NCBI RefSeq assembly: GCF_014697575.1
Contig: NZ_JACJSC010000028.1
Location: forward strand, 16,910-80,909
Direction: 5' to 3'
Length of the DNA: 64,000 nucleotides
Source: Planktothrix sp. FACHB-1365
Lineage (GTDB): Bacteria > Cyanobacteriota > Cyanobacteriia > Cyanobacteriales > Microcoleaceae
This document shows, in pieces, positions 8,205 through 18,092 of this stretch. The translations under genes were made by a program, and so were the position numbers. Each line of letters begins with the position of its first letter. Positions within the stretch are counted from its first letter, which is position 1. Under the pieces are notes generated by a model that was not told the DNA's origin, did no database searches, and saw only the letters and a list, made by a program, of their open reading frames with translations.

Positions 8205-11200
8205 TTAATCAATTAATTACTGCGTTGAGTCAAGAACTGGAATTGTCAGCCGAAGAAATAGCGGATACAATTTGGTTAGCACTGCAAATTGATCAATTTT
8301 CTTCTGAAGATATTGTTCCCACCCAACCCCCCTTAAAAAGCGGAGAGTTAGAGCAACAATCATTAAAAGAGAGTGATCCCCCCCAGCCCCCTTTAAAAAG
8401 CAGGGAGTTAGATCATCCAGAAACAGTAAAAAATCAGTCACCAGAGGAACAAAAAGCAGGTATCTACCCCCGAAATCAACAACAAACCTCAAAAACTTCG
8501 GGTTTATCTTTAAAGGTTCCTGATGCTTCTTCTCTGCGGGAACCGTTAATATTAGCACGGGCATTTAAACCTTTAATGCGTCGGGTTGCTTCCGGTCAAA
8601 AATGGGTTTTAGATGAAGTTGCGACGACTGAACAAATTGCGGAAAAAGGGATTTGGATACCTGTATTAAGACCCACATTAGAACCTTGGTTAGATTTAGA
8701 ATTAGTGATTGATGAATCTATTTCTATGCAGATTTGGAGACAGACAATTAAAGAGTTAGAAAAACTGTTAAAAAATTATGGAATTTTTCGAGATGTACGA
8801 GTTTGGGGACTGATGACTAATGACAATCAACAAATACAAATTCGTCGGGGTATTGGTGCTACAACAAAGAATCAATCTCCCCGGAGTCCTAAAGAATTAA
8901 TAGACCCCAGTGGGCGACATTTAGTGTTAGTTGTCAGTGATTGTGTGTCATCTTTATGGCGGAATGGAAAGGTAACACCTGTATTAGAATTATGGGCAAA
9001 ACAAGGGTCAATGGCAATACTTCAAATGTTGCCTAAATGGATGTGGAAAAGAACGGCGTTAGGGAAAGCTTCAGAAGTGAAATTGCAGGGATTAAACCCA
9101 GGGGTATTTAATCAGAATTTAATTGCTCAGAAAGTGTCTTTATGGGATGAATTAGATGGGGGTGTGAAAGTTCCTGTATTTACTTTAGAACCCGATAAAG
9201 CTGGAAATTGGGCGCAAATGTTGGCAGGAAAGGGGAGTATTTGGGTATCGGGATATGTGTTTAAATTAGGTACGATTTCTGTTAAAAACGAAAGTGAGTT
9301 ATTGAATTTAGCACCTGATTTCAGTGCAGAATATCGCGTGCAAGGGTTTCGGGTGACTGCTTCACCAATGGCGCGAAAATTAGCAGGATTATTAGCGTCT
9401 GCTCCTGTGATTACTTTACCGATTGTACGATTAATTCAGGAAACTTTTTTAAAAGATTCTCTACAAGTTAATGTAGCTGAGGTGTTTTTAGGGGGATTAT
9501 TAAAGCCGTTATCTGAAATTAATGCGGAAACGAATCCTGATTATGTTCAATATGGGTTTATGGAGGGAGTACGGGAGTTATTGCTTGATTCTGTGCCTTC
9601 TGATTATGTGTTGACTGTAATTGATAAGGTATCGAACTATGTGGCGAAAAAACTGGGTTTATCGGTGGTGGATTTTGCGGCGGTTTTGAAGCATGAAGAA
9701 CCTGTTAAAGATAGTGAGACGGCTGATCAAATTGGCTATTTTGCAACAGTTACGGCTCAAGTTTTAAGACGTTTGGGTGGGGAGTATGCGAAATTTGCTG
9801 ATTCACTTGATGATCAGATTTTAGTTGATGCGAATGACCCCCCAACTGAGGAAATACAGTTAATACAATCATTGTTAGATGTTCGGGGTCAAAGTCAAGT
9901 TGTTAGAACTATTTTGCAAAATAATCAGCATTTAATCAATGAAAATTTTGTACAAACGATCAAGCAGCTTGCTACAATCATGTCCAGTGAAGGGAATGAA
10001 GATATTGCCCACTGGTTGCAAGATTTATCGGCAGAAGTTTTAGAAAATGTTGTTGAAACATCACCCTATTTAGAATTATTGCTGGAATTATTGCAAGCCA
10101 TAGTCGATAGCAACAGCGATCCTCAAGTTGTTTATCCTATTTTGAGTCAGAATATTGATAAGCTAAATGACCAATTTGCTCAAGCTATGGATTCTTGGGC
10201 AAGAGCAAATTTACTAAATGTTGAGCAAGAAACTGCACAAGCTATTGCAGCAGCTATTGGAAACTTGAGTAACTCAATTCAGCAGTTTCCATTAGGAAAT
10301 AGAGCAGATAACTTAGAGATTGCAATTGGTGGCTATTATATAGGATTAACGGTGTTTGAACGCTCAACCTATCCCCTATTATGGGCTAATCTCCAAAACA
10401 ATTTAGGGGCTGTTTTCAGTGATCGCATCAAAGGAGAAAGGGCTGAAAATTTGGAACACGCAATCTTTGGTTATCAATCTGCTTTAGAAGTTCATACCCG
10501 TCATACATTTCCTGAAGATTGGGCAGCTACTCAAATGAATTTGGGAACTGTCTACTCTAGTCGGATTCGAGGAGAAAAGGCTGAGAATTTGGAATACGCG
10601 ATCGCTTGTTATAAAAGAGTATTAACAGTCTATACCCGTACTGCTTTTCCTGAAAATTGGGCAAGTGTGCAAAATAATTTAGCGTCTGCTTATTCTGGTC
10701 GGATTATGGGGGAAAAGGCTGAGAACTTGGAAAACGCGATCGCTTCTTATTACGCTGCTTTAGAAATCTATACCCGTACTGCTTTTCCTGAAAATTGGGC
10801 AAGTGTTCAAAATAATTTAGCGTCTGCTTATTCTGGTCGGATTATGGGGGAAAAGGCTGAGAATTTGGAATACGCGATCGCTTGTTATGAAACTGCTTTA
10901 GAAATCTATACCCGTACTGCTTTTCCTCAAAATTGGGCAAGTGTCCTAAATAATCTAGGGTCTGTCTATTCTAATCGGATTAAAGGTGACAGGGCTGATA
11001 ATTTGGAAAACGCGATCGCTTGTTATCAAGCTGCATTACAAGTCTATACCCGTGAATACTTTTTCCAAGATTGGGCAAGTGTGCAAAATAATTTAGGGTC
11101 TGCTTATTCTGGTCGGATTATGGGGGAAAGGACTGAGAATTTGGAACACGCGATCGCTTGTTATGAAGCTGCTTTAGAAATCTATACCCGTGAATACTTT

Positions 11201-13138
11201 TGCCAAAATTGGGCAAGTGTGCAAAATAATTTAGCTTCTGCTTATTCTGGTCGGATTAAAGGTGACAGGGCTGATAATTTGGAACAGGCAATCGCTCATT
11301 ATGAAGCAGCATTAGAAATCTATACCCGTAATGCTTTTCCTGAAAATTGGGCAAGTGTCCTAAATAATTTAGCTTCTGCTTATTCTGGTCGGATTAAAGG
11401 TGACAGGGCTGATAATTTGGAACAGGCAATCGCTCATTATGAAGCAGCATTAGAAATCTATACCCGTAATGCTTTTCCTGAAAATTGGGCAAGTGTGCAA
11501 AATAATTTAGCGTCTGCTTATTCTGGTCGGATTAAAGGTGACAGGGCTAATAATTTGGAACACGCGATCGCTTGTTATCAAGCTGCATTAGAAGTATATA
11601 CTCGTAACTTCTTTCCTCAAAACCATGCAGCAACCCTCTTTAATTTAGGAGTTGCCTATCAAAACGTATATAGTTTTCAAAACGCCTATAACACTTTCGC
11701 ACAAGCCATTGATACAGTGGAATCTCTGCGAAGTGAAATTTCATCGGGTTATGAATCAAGAATAAAAATTAATGAAGAGTGGAGTAAACTTTATACAAAA
11801 ATAGTAGAAGTTTGCCTAGAATTGCGTAACTATACTAGCGCTATTGAATATGCAGACCGTAGTAAAGCCCGTAACCTTGTCGAACTTATCGCCACCCGTG
11901 ACGCATACCCTAAAGTCGAAATGCCCCGCTTTAGCCAAATTAAAAGAGTATTAGACCAAGAAACAGCCATTATAGAATGGTATATCTTAGAGAATGAATT
12001 TGTCACGTTTATCATCACTGCTCAAACTCAGTCGCCTATTGTCTGGAGATCATCTAAGGAAGACCTAAACAATCTGCTTGAGTTTAGCCAAAAATACTTC
12101 TCTGCTTATAGGGAAAAAGATTGGCAAGATAAGTTAGAAAATTCTCTACATGAACTATCTCAAATATTGCATTTAGATGAAATTTTAAATCAAATGTTAA
12201 CTTGTCAGCGACTTTGCCTAATTCCTCATAGATACCTGCATAATTTTCCTCTTCATGCTTTACCTGTTTCCACACGATACCTTGAAAGTCAGTCTTTACT
12301 AGAACTTTTTCCTAAAGGGATTCAATATGCACCCAATTGGCCACTTTTGAGAGATACAGCCAATCGTGTGCGACCGAATTTTACTAACTTATTTGCTATT
12401 CAAAATCCTTCAGAAGATCTTGTATTTACTGACATGGAAGTAGAAAATATCCAACAATATTTTTCTAATTCGACAGTTTTACGAGGTCGTAATGCCACAA
12501 AAGAAGCAGTGATAAACTCAAAGCAACTATCATTTGCTGATTGTCTTCATATTTCTGGACATAGTTTTTTTAATTTTCAATCACCTTGGGATTCTGCAAT
12601 TATTCTAGCTGATGCAGAAGAAAGTTCAGATGAAAGTCAGGTTAATCTAAGAAATAGCTATCCACGTTTCAATCTTACAAAAGTTTTAACTATTGCTGAA
12701 ATTTTCAAACTCAATCTTTCTCAATGTCGTTTAGTCACTCTCTCTGCTTGTGAAACAGCTTTAGTCGATATTTCCAGTTATATTGATGAATATGTGAGTT
12801 TTCAGTCAGCTTTTTTATTGGCGGGTGCTAAAACTGTAATTGGTAGTCTATGGGTTCCAAGTGATTGTTCTACAGCTATTTTAATGATTAAATTTTATCA
12901 AAATTTATCTCAAGGTTTAACTATATCATCTGCATTAGTTCAAGCTCAAATATGGCTCAAGAATATCACAGTTGTTGAATTACAAGAGTGGACTGAGAAG
13001 TTAGATATAACTGGCAGACATCGGATGAATTCATACCAATGGATGCGAGAATTGAAAGAAATCATAGGTGATAATAAATGCCCTTTTGCTAATCCTTATC
13101 ACTGGGCAGCTTTCACAGTTACAGGTGCGCTGGAGTAA
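8201..13138 (+). CDS. vWA-TPR-CHAT multidomain protein of the conflict system
   Basis: The 1645-residue protein has several parts in order. First comes a short N-terminal helical region and a Pro-rich linker built partly from dispersed repeats. A vWA domain follows, with a MIDAS-like DESIS near residue 170 and [12 protein letters not shown] near residue 245. After a helical region there are nine 46-residue TPR-like repeats at about residues 729-1142. A C-terminal CHAT protease ends the protein, with His1454 (HISGHS) and Cys1517 (LSACETA). TPR-CHAT proteins are caspase-like effectors that sense partners through the repeats. The vWA domain would be worked on by the adjacent MoxR ATPase. The repeats are highly alike at the DNA level, so copy number may vary between strains. 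Function is inferred. Confidence 0.85.
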   Translation: MINQLITALSQELELSAEEIADTIWLALQIDQFSSEDIVPTQPPLKSGELEQQSLKESDPPQPPLKSRELDHPETVKNQSPEEQKAGIYPRNQQQTSKTSGLSLKVPDASSLREPLILARAFKPLMRRVASGQKWVLDEVATTEQIAEKGIWIPVLRPTLEPWLDLELVIDESISMQIWRQTIKELEKLLKNYGIFRDVRVWGLMTNDNQQIQIRRGIGATTKNQSPRSPKELIDPSGRHLVLVVSDCVSSLWRNGKVTPVLELWAKQGSMAILQMLPKWMWKRTALGKASEVKLQGLNPGVFNQNLIAQKVSLWDELDGGVKVPVFTLEPDKAGNWAQMLAGKGSIWVSGYVFKLGTISVKNESELLNLAPDFSAEYRVQGFRVTASPMARKLAGLLASAPVITLPIVRLIQETFLKDSLQVNVAEVFLGGLLKPLSEINAETNPDYVQYGFMEGVRELLLDSVPSDYVLTVIDKVSNYVAKKLGLSVVDFAAVLKHEEPVKDSETADQIGYFATVTAQVLRRLGGEYAKFADSLDDQILVDANDPPTEEIQLIQSLLDVRGQSQVVRTILQNNQHLINENFVQTIKQLATIMSSEGNEDIAHWLQDLSAEVLENVVETSPYLELLLELLQAIVDSNSDPQVVYPILSQNIDKLNDQFAQAMDSWARANLLNVEQETAQAIAAAIGNLSNSIQQFPLGNRADNLEIAIGGYYIGLTVFERSTYPLLWANLQNNLGAVFSDRIKGERAENLEHAIFGYQSALEVHTRHTFPEDWAATQMNLGTVYSSRIRGEKAENLEYAIACYKRVLTVYTRTAFPENWASVQNNLASAYSGRIMGEKAENLENAIASYYAALEIYTRTAFPENWASVQNNLASAYSGRIMGEKAENLEYAIACYETALEIYTRTAFPQNWASVLNNLGSVYSNRIKGDRADNLENAIACYQAALQVYTREYFFQDWASVQNNLGSAYSGRIMGERTENLEHAIACYEAALEIYTREYFCQNWASVQNNLASAYSGRIKGDRADNLEQAIAHYEAALEIYTRNAFPENWASVLNNLASAYSGRIKGDRADNLEQAIAHYEAALEIYTRNAFPENWASVQNNLASAYSGRIKGDRANNLEHAIACYQAALEVYTRNFFPQNHAATLFNLGVAYQNVYSFQNAYNTFAQAIDTVESLRSEISSGYESRIKINEEWSKLYTKIVEVCLELRNYTSAIEYADRSKARNLVELIATRDAYPKVEMPRFSQIKRVLDQETAIIEWYILENEFVTFIITAQTQSPIVWRSSKEDLNNLLEFSQKYFSAYREKDWQDKLENSLHELSQILHLDEILNQMLTCQRLCLIPHRYLHNFPLHALPVSTRYLESQSLLELFPKGIQYAPNWPLLRDTANRVRPNFTNLFAIQNPSEDLVFTDMEVENIQQYFSNSTVLRGRNATKEAVINSKQLSFADCLHISGHSFFNFQSPWDSAIILADAEESSDESQVNLRNSYPRFNLTKVLTIAEIFKLNLSQCRLVTLSACETALVDISSYIDEYVSFQSAFLLAGAKTVIGSLWVPSDCSTAILMIKFYQNLSQGLTISSALVQAQIWLKNITVVELQEWTEKLDITGRHRMNSYQWMRELKEIIGDNKCPFANPYHWAAFTVTGALE
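8316..8410 (+). repeat. Two dispersed-repeat copies inside a coding linker
   Basis: The copies at 8316-8350 and 8375-8410 share CCCCCTTAAAAAG-like cores and an AGTTAG end. They resemble the reverse complement of the repeat at 35491-35622. In frame they encode the near-identical peptides [10 protein letters not shown] and [10 protein letters not shown] between the N-terminal region and the vWA domain. Confidence 0.7.
10385..11628 (+). repeat. Nine tandem 138-bp coding repeats (TPR-like)
   Basis: Each unit encodes 46 residues built on [20 protein letters not shown] and [14 protein letters not shown]. Units seven and eight are almost identical in DNA over their full length. Several units carry the HIP1 octamer GCGATCGC in the same place, coding for part of the AIA motif. 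Degenerate units flank the array on both sides. Confidence 0.85.
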
Positions 13139-13171
13139 TCGAGCATTTCTCCGATGGAAACCTAAATAAAC

Positions 13172-13321
13172 AGAAACCCGATTTCTAGGGCTTTGGTTTC
13201 TCGGCTGAGTTAGTTTTTGAATTGAAGCGATCGCCCAAAAATTACAAGCGCACCGAGAAACCGGGTTTCTGCGATCGCTTTTTCTGAATAACAGAAATAT
13301 TGCGGAAGAAACCCGGTTTCT
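13172..13321. repeat. Three copies of a 15-bp palindromic repeat
   Basis: AGAAACC(C/G)GGTTTCT or a one-base variant occurs at 13172-13186, 13256-13270 and 13307-13321, with two HIP1-type octamers between them. Similar motifs appear within the candidate MITE at 50282-50394. They fill most of the gap between the conflict locus and hicB. Confidence 0.75.
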
Positions 13322-13389
13322 GAGTTTCTATAAACAGTGATAGAATTAGGGAAACTACGATTATCTTGTACCTAAAGGTTATTTAAGCC

Positions 13390-13599
13390 ATGACGGAAAT
13401 CATTTTCCTAGTAGAATCTGATGTTGAAGGGGGGTATATTGCCCAAGCATTAGGGGAATCAATTATTACCCAAGCTGATGATTTAGAAAGCTTAAAACAA
13501 GAAATAAAAGATGCTGTGCACTGTCATTTTATTGATGAAACCTTACGTCCTAAGATCATCCGACTGCATATTGTTCAGGAAGAGGTAATTGCTTCATGA
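13390..13599 (+). CDS. hicB: HicB-like antitoxin
   Basis: This 69-residue protein has the short HicB fold pattern: IIFLVESDVEGGYIAQALGESIITQADDLESLKQEIKDAV, as in partial RNase-H-like antitoxins. It lacks the C-terminal DNA-binding tail of longer HicB proteins, so autoregulation may be weak or done by other means. It overlaps the hicA start by four bases (ATGA at 13596-13599). It neutralises the HicA toxin by direct binding. The antitoxin comes first here; several HicAB loci have the reverse order. Confidence 0.8.
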   Translation: MTEIIFLVESDVEGGYIAQALGESIITQADDLESLKQEIKDAVHCHFIDETLRPKIIRLHIVQEEVIAS

Positions 13600-13838
13600 A
13601 ATTACCCAGAGATTTATCAGGTCAAGATTTAGTAAAAGCCCTCAGAAGTTTGGGTTATGAAGTCAGCCATCAAACCGGGAGCCATATTCGATTAACCACA
13701 CAAGAACAGGGAGAACATCACATTACTATTCCGGCTCATAATCCTTTAAAAGTTGGTACATTGAATGCAATTTTAAAAAATGTGGCTAATCACTTAAAGT
13801 TAGAGCGAGAAGAATTAATCAGTCTATTATTTGATTAA
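13596..13838 (+). CDS. hicA: HicA-type mRNA interferase toxin
   Basis: The 80-residue protein is a double-stranded-RNA-binding-like HicA (YcfA) toxin. It has the motif LVKALRSLGYEVSHQTGSHIRL, with the catalytic His in GSH, and HITIPAHNPLKVGTLNAILK. HicA cleaves mRNA when freed from HicB, and the result is growth arrest. The length is typical. It is translationally coupled to the antitoxin gene. Its position right after the CHAT conflict locus fits a small defence-type neighbourhood. Confidence 0.85.
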   Translation: MKLPRDLSGQDLVKALRSLGYEVSHQTGSHIRLTTQEQGEHHITIPAHNPLKVGTLNAILKNVANHLKLEREELISLLFD

Positions 13839-13848
13839 TTAATTAACC

Positions 13849-14304
13849 CTAGTCTTGATACTCGTAAAAGTCGCTATTATCAACATCAACAAATTCAGTC
13901 AAATCGCTTCTTTCTGCATAGTAAGGACGCATGATTTCAGCCACATCTTTTAAACTGAGTTTTTCAGTTTTTTCCATTTCTATATCCGCATCATCTTGAT
14001 GGGAAGCGATCGCCCGATCTATTTCTAGTTTATGGGTTTCATAATAAGCCTGTACTGCGGTCAAATCCATTAAAGTTAACATCGGGAAATTTTGGATTAT
14101 TTCTTGATAATCCGCTCCTTGCTGTTGTAAAGAAATTACCGTCCATACAGGTATTCTCGTATAACGAATACAAGCATGACCACCACAGACTCCTGCTGTT
14201 TTTTGAATGATTCTCGCTTGCAATTTATCTTGCAATAAGACATATTCTTCAATCTCTAAAGAATCAATTAATTGCACTAAGGAATCGATTAATTTACTGT
14301 TCAT
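13849..14304 (-). CDS. DUF433 domain protein (antitoxin-like)
   Basis: The 151-residue protein contains the DUF433 core: GVCGGHACIRYTRIPVWTVISLQQQGADYQEIIQNFPMLTLMDLTAVQAYYE. This is a small helix-turn-helix-like fold common in cyanobacteria and often paired with a PIN-like DUF5615 toxin. Here it has extra N- and C-terminal segments, and no DUF5615 gene lies next to it. It is convergent with hicA, with ten bases between stops. It may be a solitary antitoxin or a regulator whose partner was lost. Confidence 0.75.
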   Translation of the reverse strand: MNSKLIDSLVQLIDSLEIEEYVLLQDKLQARIIQKTAGVCGGHACIRYTRIPVWTVISLQQQGADYQEIIQNFPMLTLMDLTAVQAYYETHKLEIDRAIASHQDDADIEMEKTEKLSLKDVAEIMRPYYAERSDLTEFVDVDNSDFYEYQD

Positions 14305-14474
14305 TTTTCTATAAATTGGTTACTTGTTCGCTATGTCTATCGCATTGTTAATAATCAATATACTAAGGACAAATAAATCTAATCTGACCATTGAATTAAA
14401 ATACTATATTGATCTTATCACAATCAACCAAATAAGATAGTACAATAGAATCATCCCCAACCACAACGAATCAG

Positions 14475-15062
14475 ATGACTCTTACAACCCAACGCTTTAC
14501 CCTAGAAGAGTATCTTAACTACGATGACGGCACAGATAGTCTCTATGAATTAGTCAACGGAGAATTGGTTTCTATGGCATTAGGAACTGGACAACATGGT
14601 GAAGTTATCGATTTTCTAAATACTCAGTTTCGTAACGAGATTGCTAGAATAGGACGAGATTGGGTATCTAAACAAATGGTGATCGGTGTTCAATCTCCTC
14701 GTGGTGATCGCTGGGATACGGTTCGCATTCCTGATGTTGTGATTATTCCTAAAGAACAGTGGCGGAATTTGCAAAACTGCGAGGCTGTTATTCGTTTAAA
14801 TGAAGCACCCCCGCTTTTAGTGGTAGAAGTTGTTAGCACTTCAACTAAAAGTGTTGACTATCGGGCTAAACGGGCTGAATATTCTGTTTTAAATATTCCT
14901 GAATATTGGATCGTTGATCCATTACAATCTAAAATTACTGTTTTTACGCTTTCTGAAGGATGGTATGATGAAGTTATTTTTATAGAAAGCGATCGCCTCA
15001 TTTCTCCGACTTTTGCTGAACTAAATCTAACTGTTAATCAAATTTTTATTAGTGAAATTTAA
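14475..15062 (+). CDS. Uma2 family endonuclease (DUF820)
   Basis: This 195-residue protein belongs to the PD-(D/E)XK-type Uma2 family, which is greatly expanded in cyanobacteria. Seen are [36 protein letters not shown] (metal-binding Asp), [25 protein letters not shown] (Glu and the following Lys/Arg region) and [11 protein letters not shown]. Nuclease activity is predicted, but the biological role is unknown. The 3' end runs straight into the six-unit palindromic array. A second Uma2 gene lies at 17395. Confidence 0.85.
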   Translation: MTLTTQRFTLEEYLNYDDGTDSLYELVNGELVSMALGTGQHGEVIDFLNTQFRNEIARIGRDWVSKQMVIGVQSPRGDRWDTVRIPDVVIIPKEQWRNLQNCEAVIRLNEAPPLLVVEVVSTSTKSVDYRAKRAEYSVLNIPEYWIVDPLQSKITVFTLSEGWYDEVIFIESDRLISPTFAELNLTVNQIFISEI

Positions 15063-15338
15063 AGTAGTAAGCCCTTCAGGGCTTTGAGGCGTGAACACCT
15101 CACTACCAAGTAGTAAGCCCTTCAGGGCTTTGAGGCGTGAACGCCTCACTACGAGGTAGTAAGCCCTTCAGGGCTTTGAGGCGTGAACGCCTCACTACCA
15201 AGTAGTAAGCCCTTCAGGGCTTTGAGGCGTGAACACCTCACTACCAAGTAGTAAGCCCTTCAGGGCTTTGAGGCGTGAACACCTCACTACCAAGTAGTAA
15301 GCCCTTCAGGGCTATACGTGAACGCCTCACTACGAAGG
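15063..15338. repeat. Six tandem 46-bp two-hairpin repeat units
   Basis: Units begin at 15063, 15109, 15155, 15201, 15247 and 15293. Each has AAGCCCTTCAGGGCTT (first hairpin) followed by TGAGGCGTGAACGCCTCA (second hairpin) and CACTAC. The last unit is shortened in the middle. There are no variable spacers. It lies between the convergent 3' ends of a Uma2 gene and gnd. Confidence 0.9.
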
Positions 15339-15347
15339 GTTAAAGGT

Positions 15348-16769
15348 TTAGTCTTTTGTCCATTCGGTGTGGAAGAATTCACCTCTGGGTTTATCTGTGC
15401 GTTCATAGGTATGAGCACCAAAATAATCCCGTTGAGCTTGGGTTAAATTCAAAGGTAAAGTAGCCCGTCGATAACTATCAAAATAGTCTAAGGACGCACT
15501 AAAAGCGGGAACTGGAATTCCAAATTGATTCGCCAAAACTAACACTTCCCGCCAAGCTTCTTGACGATCTAAAATCGTCTGTTTAAATTCCGGTGCTAAT
15601 AACAAATTCGGTAAGTCAGGATTTTCGCCAAAGGCTGTTTTAATTTTATTCAAAAATCCAGCCCGAATAATACAGCCTCCTTTCCAAATTCGCGCCATTT
15701 CACCGAGATCTAAATTGTACCCAAACTCCTTAGAAGCAGCGCTTAATAACGCCATTCCTTGAGCATAGGAACAGATTTTAGAACAATACAACGCATCCCG
15801 AATTTTATTCACTAAACTGGCAATATCTCCTTGATATTCACCCGTTGGCCCCGGTAATTCCACAGAGGCGGCGACCCGTTCATCTTTATAGGAAGAAATA
15901 ATCCGGCTATTGACCGCAGCGATAATAGTTGGAATAGAAACTCCTAACTCTAACGCACTCATTACTGTCCAACGTCCGGTGCCTTTTTGTCCAGCAGCAT
16001 CGACAATTAAATCAACTAACGGTAAACCCGTTTCAGGATCAATTTTTTTGAAAATATCCGCCGTAATTTCAATTAAAAAAGAATTGAGTTCGTCGGTGGT
16101 ATTCCATTCTGCAAAGACTTCATGAAGTTGAGCCGCATTCAACCCCGCTACATTTTTCAGCAAATCATAGGCCTCTGCAATTAACTGCATATCCCCATAT
16201 TCAATGCCGTTATGCACCATTTTAACGTAGTGACCCGCCCCACCTGGCCCAATAAAGGTGACACAGGGGCCATCATCCACCTGGGCAGCAATTTTCGTTA
16301 AAATCGGTTCTAATTCTTTATAGGATGCTTCCGTCCCTCCCGGCATCAAGCTTGGCCCCCAGAGGGCACCTTCTTCGCCACCACTAACTCCCATCCCCAC
16401 AAACCCTAAACCTGTGGCTTCTAGTTCCTTTGTGCGGCGTTCAGTGTCTTCATAGAGGGAGTTACCCCCATCAATAATCATGTCATCTTGATCCAGCAAC
16501 GGTTTAAGCTGATCAATGACTGCATCAACGGGTTTCCCGGCTTTCACCATCACCAAAATGCGGCGTGGGCGTTCTAAAGATTGGACAAATTCTTCCAGGG
16601 TATAAGCAGCTTTGACATTTTTTCCTTGCGCCCGTTGCTGCATAAACTCATCGGTTTTTGCTCCGGTGCGGTTATAAACTGCGATCGGAAACCCATTGCG
16701 CTCGACGTTCAGCGCCAGGTTTTCACCCATGACGGCTAGACCAATTACACCAAATTTTTGCAGTGCCAT
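15348..16769 (-). CDS. gnd: 6-phosphogluconate dehydrogenase, decarboxylating
   Basis: The 473-residue enzyme converts 6-phosphogluconate and NADP+ to ribulose 5-phosphate, CO2 and NADPH in the oxidative pentose phosphate pathway, the main route of night-time glycogen use in cyanobacteria. It shows the Rossmann motif GVIGLAVMGENLALN, the signature GGNSLYEDTERR, MGVSGGEEGALWGPSLMPGG, the catalytic KMVHNGIEYGDMQL and the C-terminal YFGAHTYER. Length and motifs are complete. It stands alone, with the palindromic array just beyond its stop. Confidence 0.97.
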   Translation of the reverse strand: MALQKFGVIGLAVMGENLALNVERNGFPIAVYNRTGAKTDEFMQQRAQGKNVKAAYTLEEFVQSLERPRRILVMVKAGKPVDAVIDQLKPLLDQDDMIIDGGNSLYEDTERRTKELEATGLGFVGMGVSGGEEGALWGPSLMPGGTEASYKELEPILTKIAAQVDDGPCVTFIGPGGAGHYVKMVHNGIEYGDMQLIAEAYDLLKNVAGLNAAQLHEVFAEWNTTDELNSFLIEITADIFKKIDPETGLPLVDLIVDAAGQKGTGRWTVMSALELGVSIPTIIAAVNSRIISSYKDERVAASVELPGPTGEYQGDIASLVNKIRDALYCSKICSYAQGMALLSAASKEFGYNLDLGEMARIWKGGCIIRAGFLNKIKTAFGENPDLPNLLLAPEFKQTILDRQEAWREVLVLANQFGIPVPAFSASLDYFDSYRRATLPLNLTQAQRDYFGAHTYERTDKPRGEFFHTEWTKD

Positions 16770-16902
16770 AGATTTCTATTGACTGTAATATTGTGGGTTA
16801 CTGAGTGCAGTAATCTTCTTACCTTAGCGTTGATTTTACTGAGTGTATAATTTAAGTCAGATTTTTTTAAAGATTGAGTATACAAAATTTTAGTGCAGCT
16901 TG

Positions 16903-17337
16903 ATGGAACCAATGGAAGAATTACAGTATCTTGCCACTTGGGTTAAGGAACAACACGCCCAAGAATATATCCTAACCTGGTTATTAACTCAACCGGGTGT
17001 TTGGTGGTCGAATGGGGAAGTTTACCAAGCCATTTTACAAAAATCGGGGAAACGATTGAAAGAATTTGTCAAGAAAAGCAAACAAGGGGATTTGTTTCAA
17101 GGGATTGCTGATAAAATTGTCAGTGATGAAAGTTGGGATCAAATTGCTGAAAGTTTAGCTCGATTAATGGCAATTTATCAAGAAGAATTGGTAAAGTTAC
17201 AGGATCAAGGACGGTTACAACCTACCTCTCGCTTATCCGTGAAAGCAACTTCAACATCTTCAAAATCTTGGTCTAATCTGGATGTTCAACAACAACCTTT
17301 ACCTGATCCTAATACTGATGCGTTAACGGGACTTTAA
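16903..17337 (+). CDS. Protein of unknown function
   Basis: From the ATG at 16903 the product is 144 residues. A TTG at 16900 could also serve, but the ATG follows directly and is preferred. The N-terminal half is helical and compact (WVKEQHAQEYILTWLLTQPGVWW), the middle is basic, and the C-terminal 45 residues are Ser/Gln/Pro-rich and probably disordered. No membrane segment, signal peptide or known motif is seen. It is divergent from gnd and 57 bases before a Uma2 gene. Confidence 0.6.
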   Translation: MEPMEELQYLATWVKEQHAQEYILTWLLTQPGVWWSNGEVYQAILQKSGKRLKEFVKKSKQGDLFQGIADKIVSDESWDQIAESLARLMAIYQEELVKLQDQGRLQPTSRLSVKATSTSSKSWSNLDVQQQPLPDPNTDALTGL

Positions 17338-17394
17338 ACGCTTAATTTTTGTTAGAATCAAAGTTAACAAAAAATTCAATAGGAGCTTGTGATC

Positions 17395-17964
17395 ATGTCT
17401 CTGATGACGATAAAAGACTTAGAGCAAGTCCAAAAAAGCCTCTCGGAAGCGGGTTTAGATTATCAGTTAGAATTAGTAGAGGGAAAAATTGAGATTATGG
17501 GGCCATCAGATATTGTCTCCAGTGAAATTGGGGTGATTTTCAGCCGTTTGCTGGGGAACTGGGTTTATCCCCGTCGTTTAGGTCGTGTCTTTGACTCTGC
17601 TGGTGGTTTTATTCTTCCTGATACTAATCTTAAAGCCCCTGATGTTGCTTTTGTTCGAGCTTCTCGTCTCAGACAAAGTGTGCGTTATTTTGCTGAATTA
17701 GTGCCGGATTTAGTGGTAGAAATTAAATCTCAAAGCGATCGCATTAATCCGATCAAAAAGAAAATCAAGAAATTCTTAGAATTAGGATCGCAAGTTGCGA
17801 TTTTGATCGATCCTGATCTGTTAACCGTTACGGTTTATCGTTCTACAGAAGAACCGATTGTACTGGGAAATGAGGATATTTTAACAATTCCTGAATTGTT
17901 TCCGGGTTGGGAATTACCCATTGCTGAATTATGGCCGCCCGTTTTTAGCGAAGATGAAGATTAA
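17395..17964 (+). CDS. Uma2 family endonuclease (DUF820)
   Basis: A second Uma2-type PD-(D/E)XK protein, 189 residues from the ATG at 17395. AGGAG at 17381-17385 sits nine bases before that ATG but only three before the upstream GTG at 17389, so the ATG is preferred. Motifs: YQLELVEGKIEIMGPSD, LKAPDVAFVRASRL (metal-binding Asp), PDLVVEIKSQSDRI (E-x-K) and KKFLELGSQVAILIDP. It belongs to the subgroup with an ExK signature and differs clearly from the copy at 14475, so it is not a recent duplicate. Role unknown. Confidence 0.85.
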   Translation: MSLMTIKDLEQVQKSLSEAGLDYQLELVEGKIEIMGPSDIVSSEIGVIFSRLLGNWVYPRRLGRVFDSAGGFILPDTNLKAPDVAFVRASRLRQSVRYFAELVPDLVVEIKSQSDRINPIKKKIKKFLELGSQVAILIDPDLLTVTVYRSTEEPIVLGNEDILTIPELFPGWELPIAELWPPVFSEDED

Positions 17965-18092
17965 AATTACTTTTCTCTGAAAGTTCGTGTTGTTAGATAC
18001 AGTCTGAGAGTGACCATACCGTTAATAATTTGGGGTGATGGCTAAATTTTGAGAACGTTGGCTTGAGATCGTCTTGATGAATTTCTATCCCT

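Noticed and set aside
8217..8564. Minus-strand reading frame opposite the vWA gene
   Set aside because: It is the shadow of the repeat-containing 5' part of a clear coding region.
10385..11628. Possible CRISPR-like array by DNA repetition
   Set aside because: The 138-bp repeats are entirely coding, in one frame of a TPR-like protein.
15063..15338. Possible CRISPR array
   Set aside because: The 46-bp units follow each other without unique spacers and each unit is itself two palindromes; no cas gene is near.
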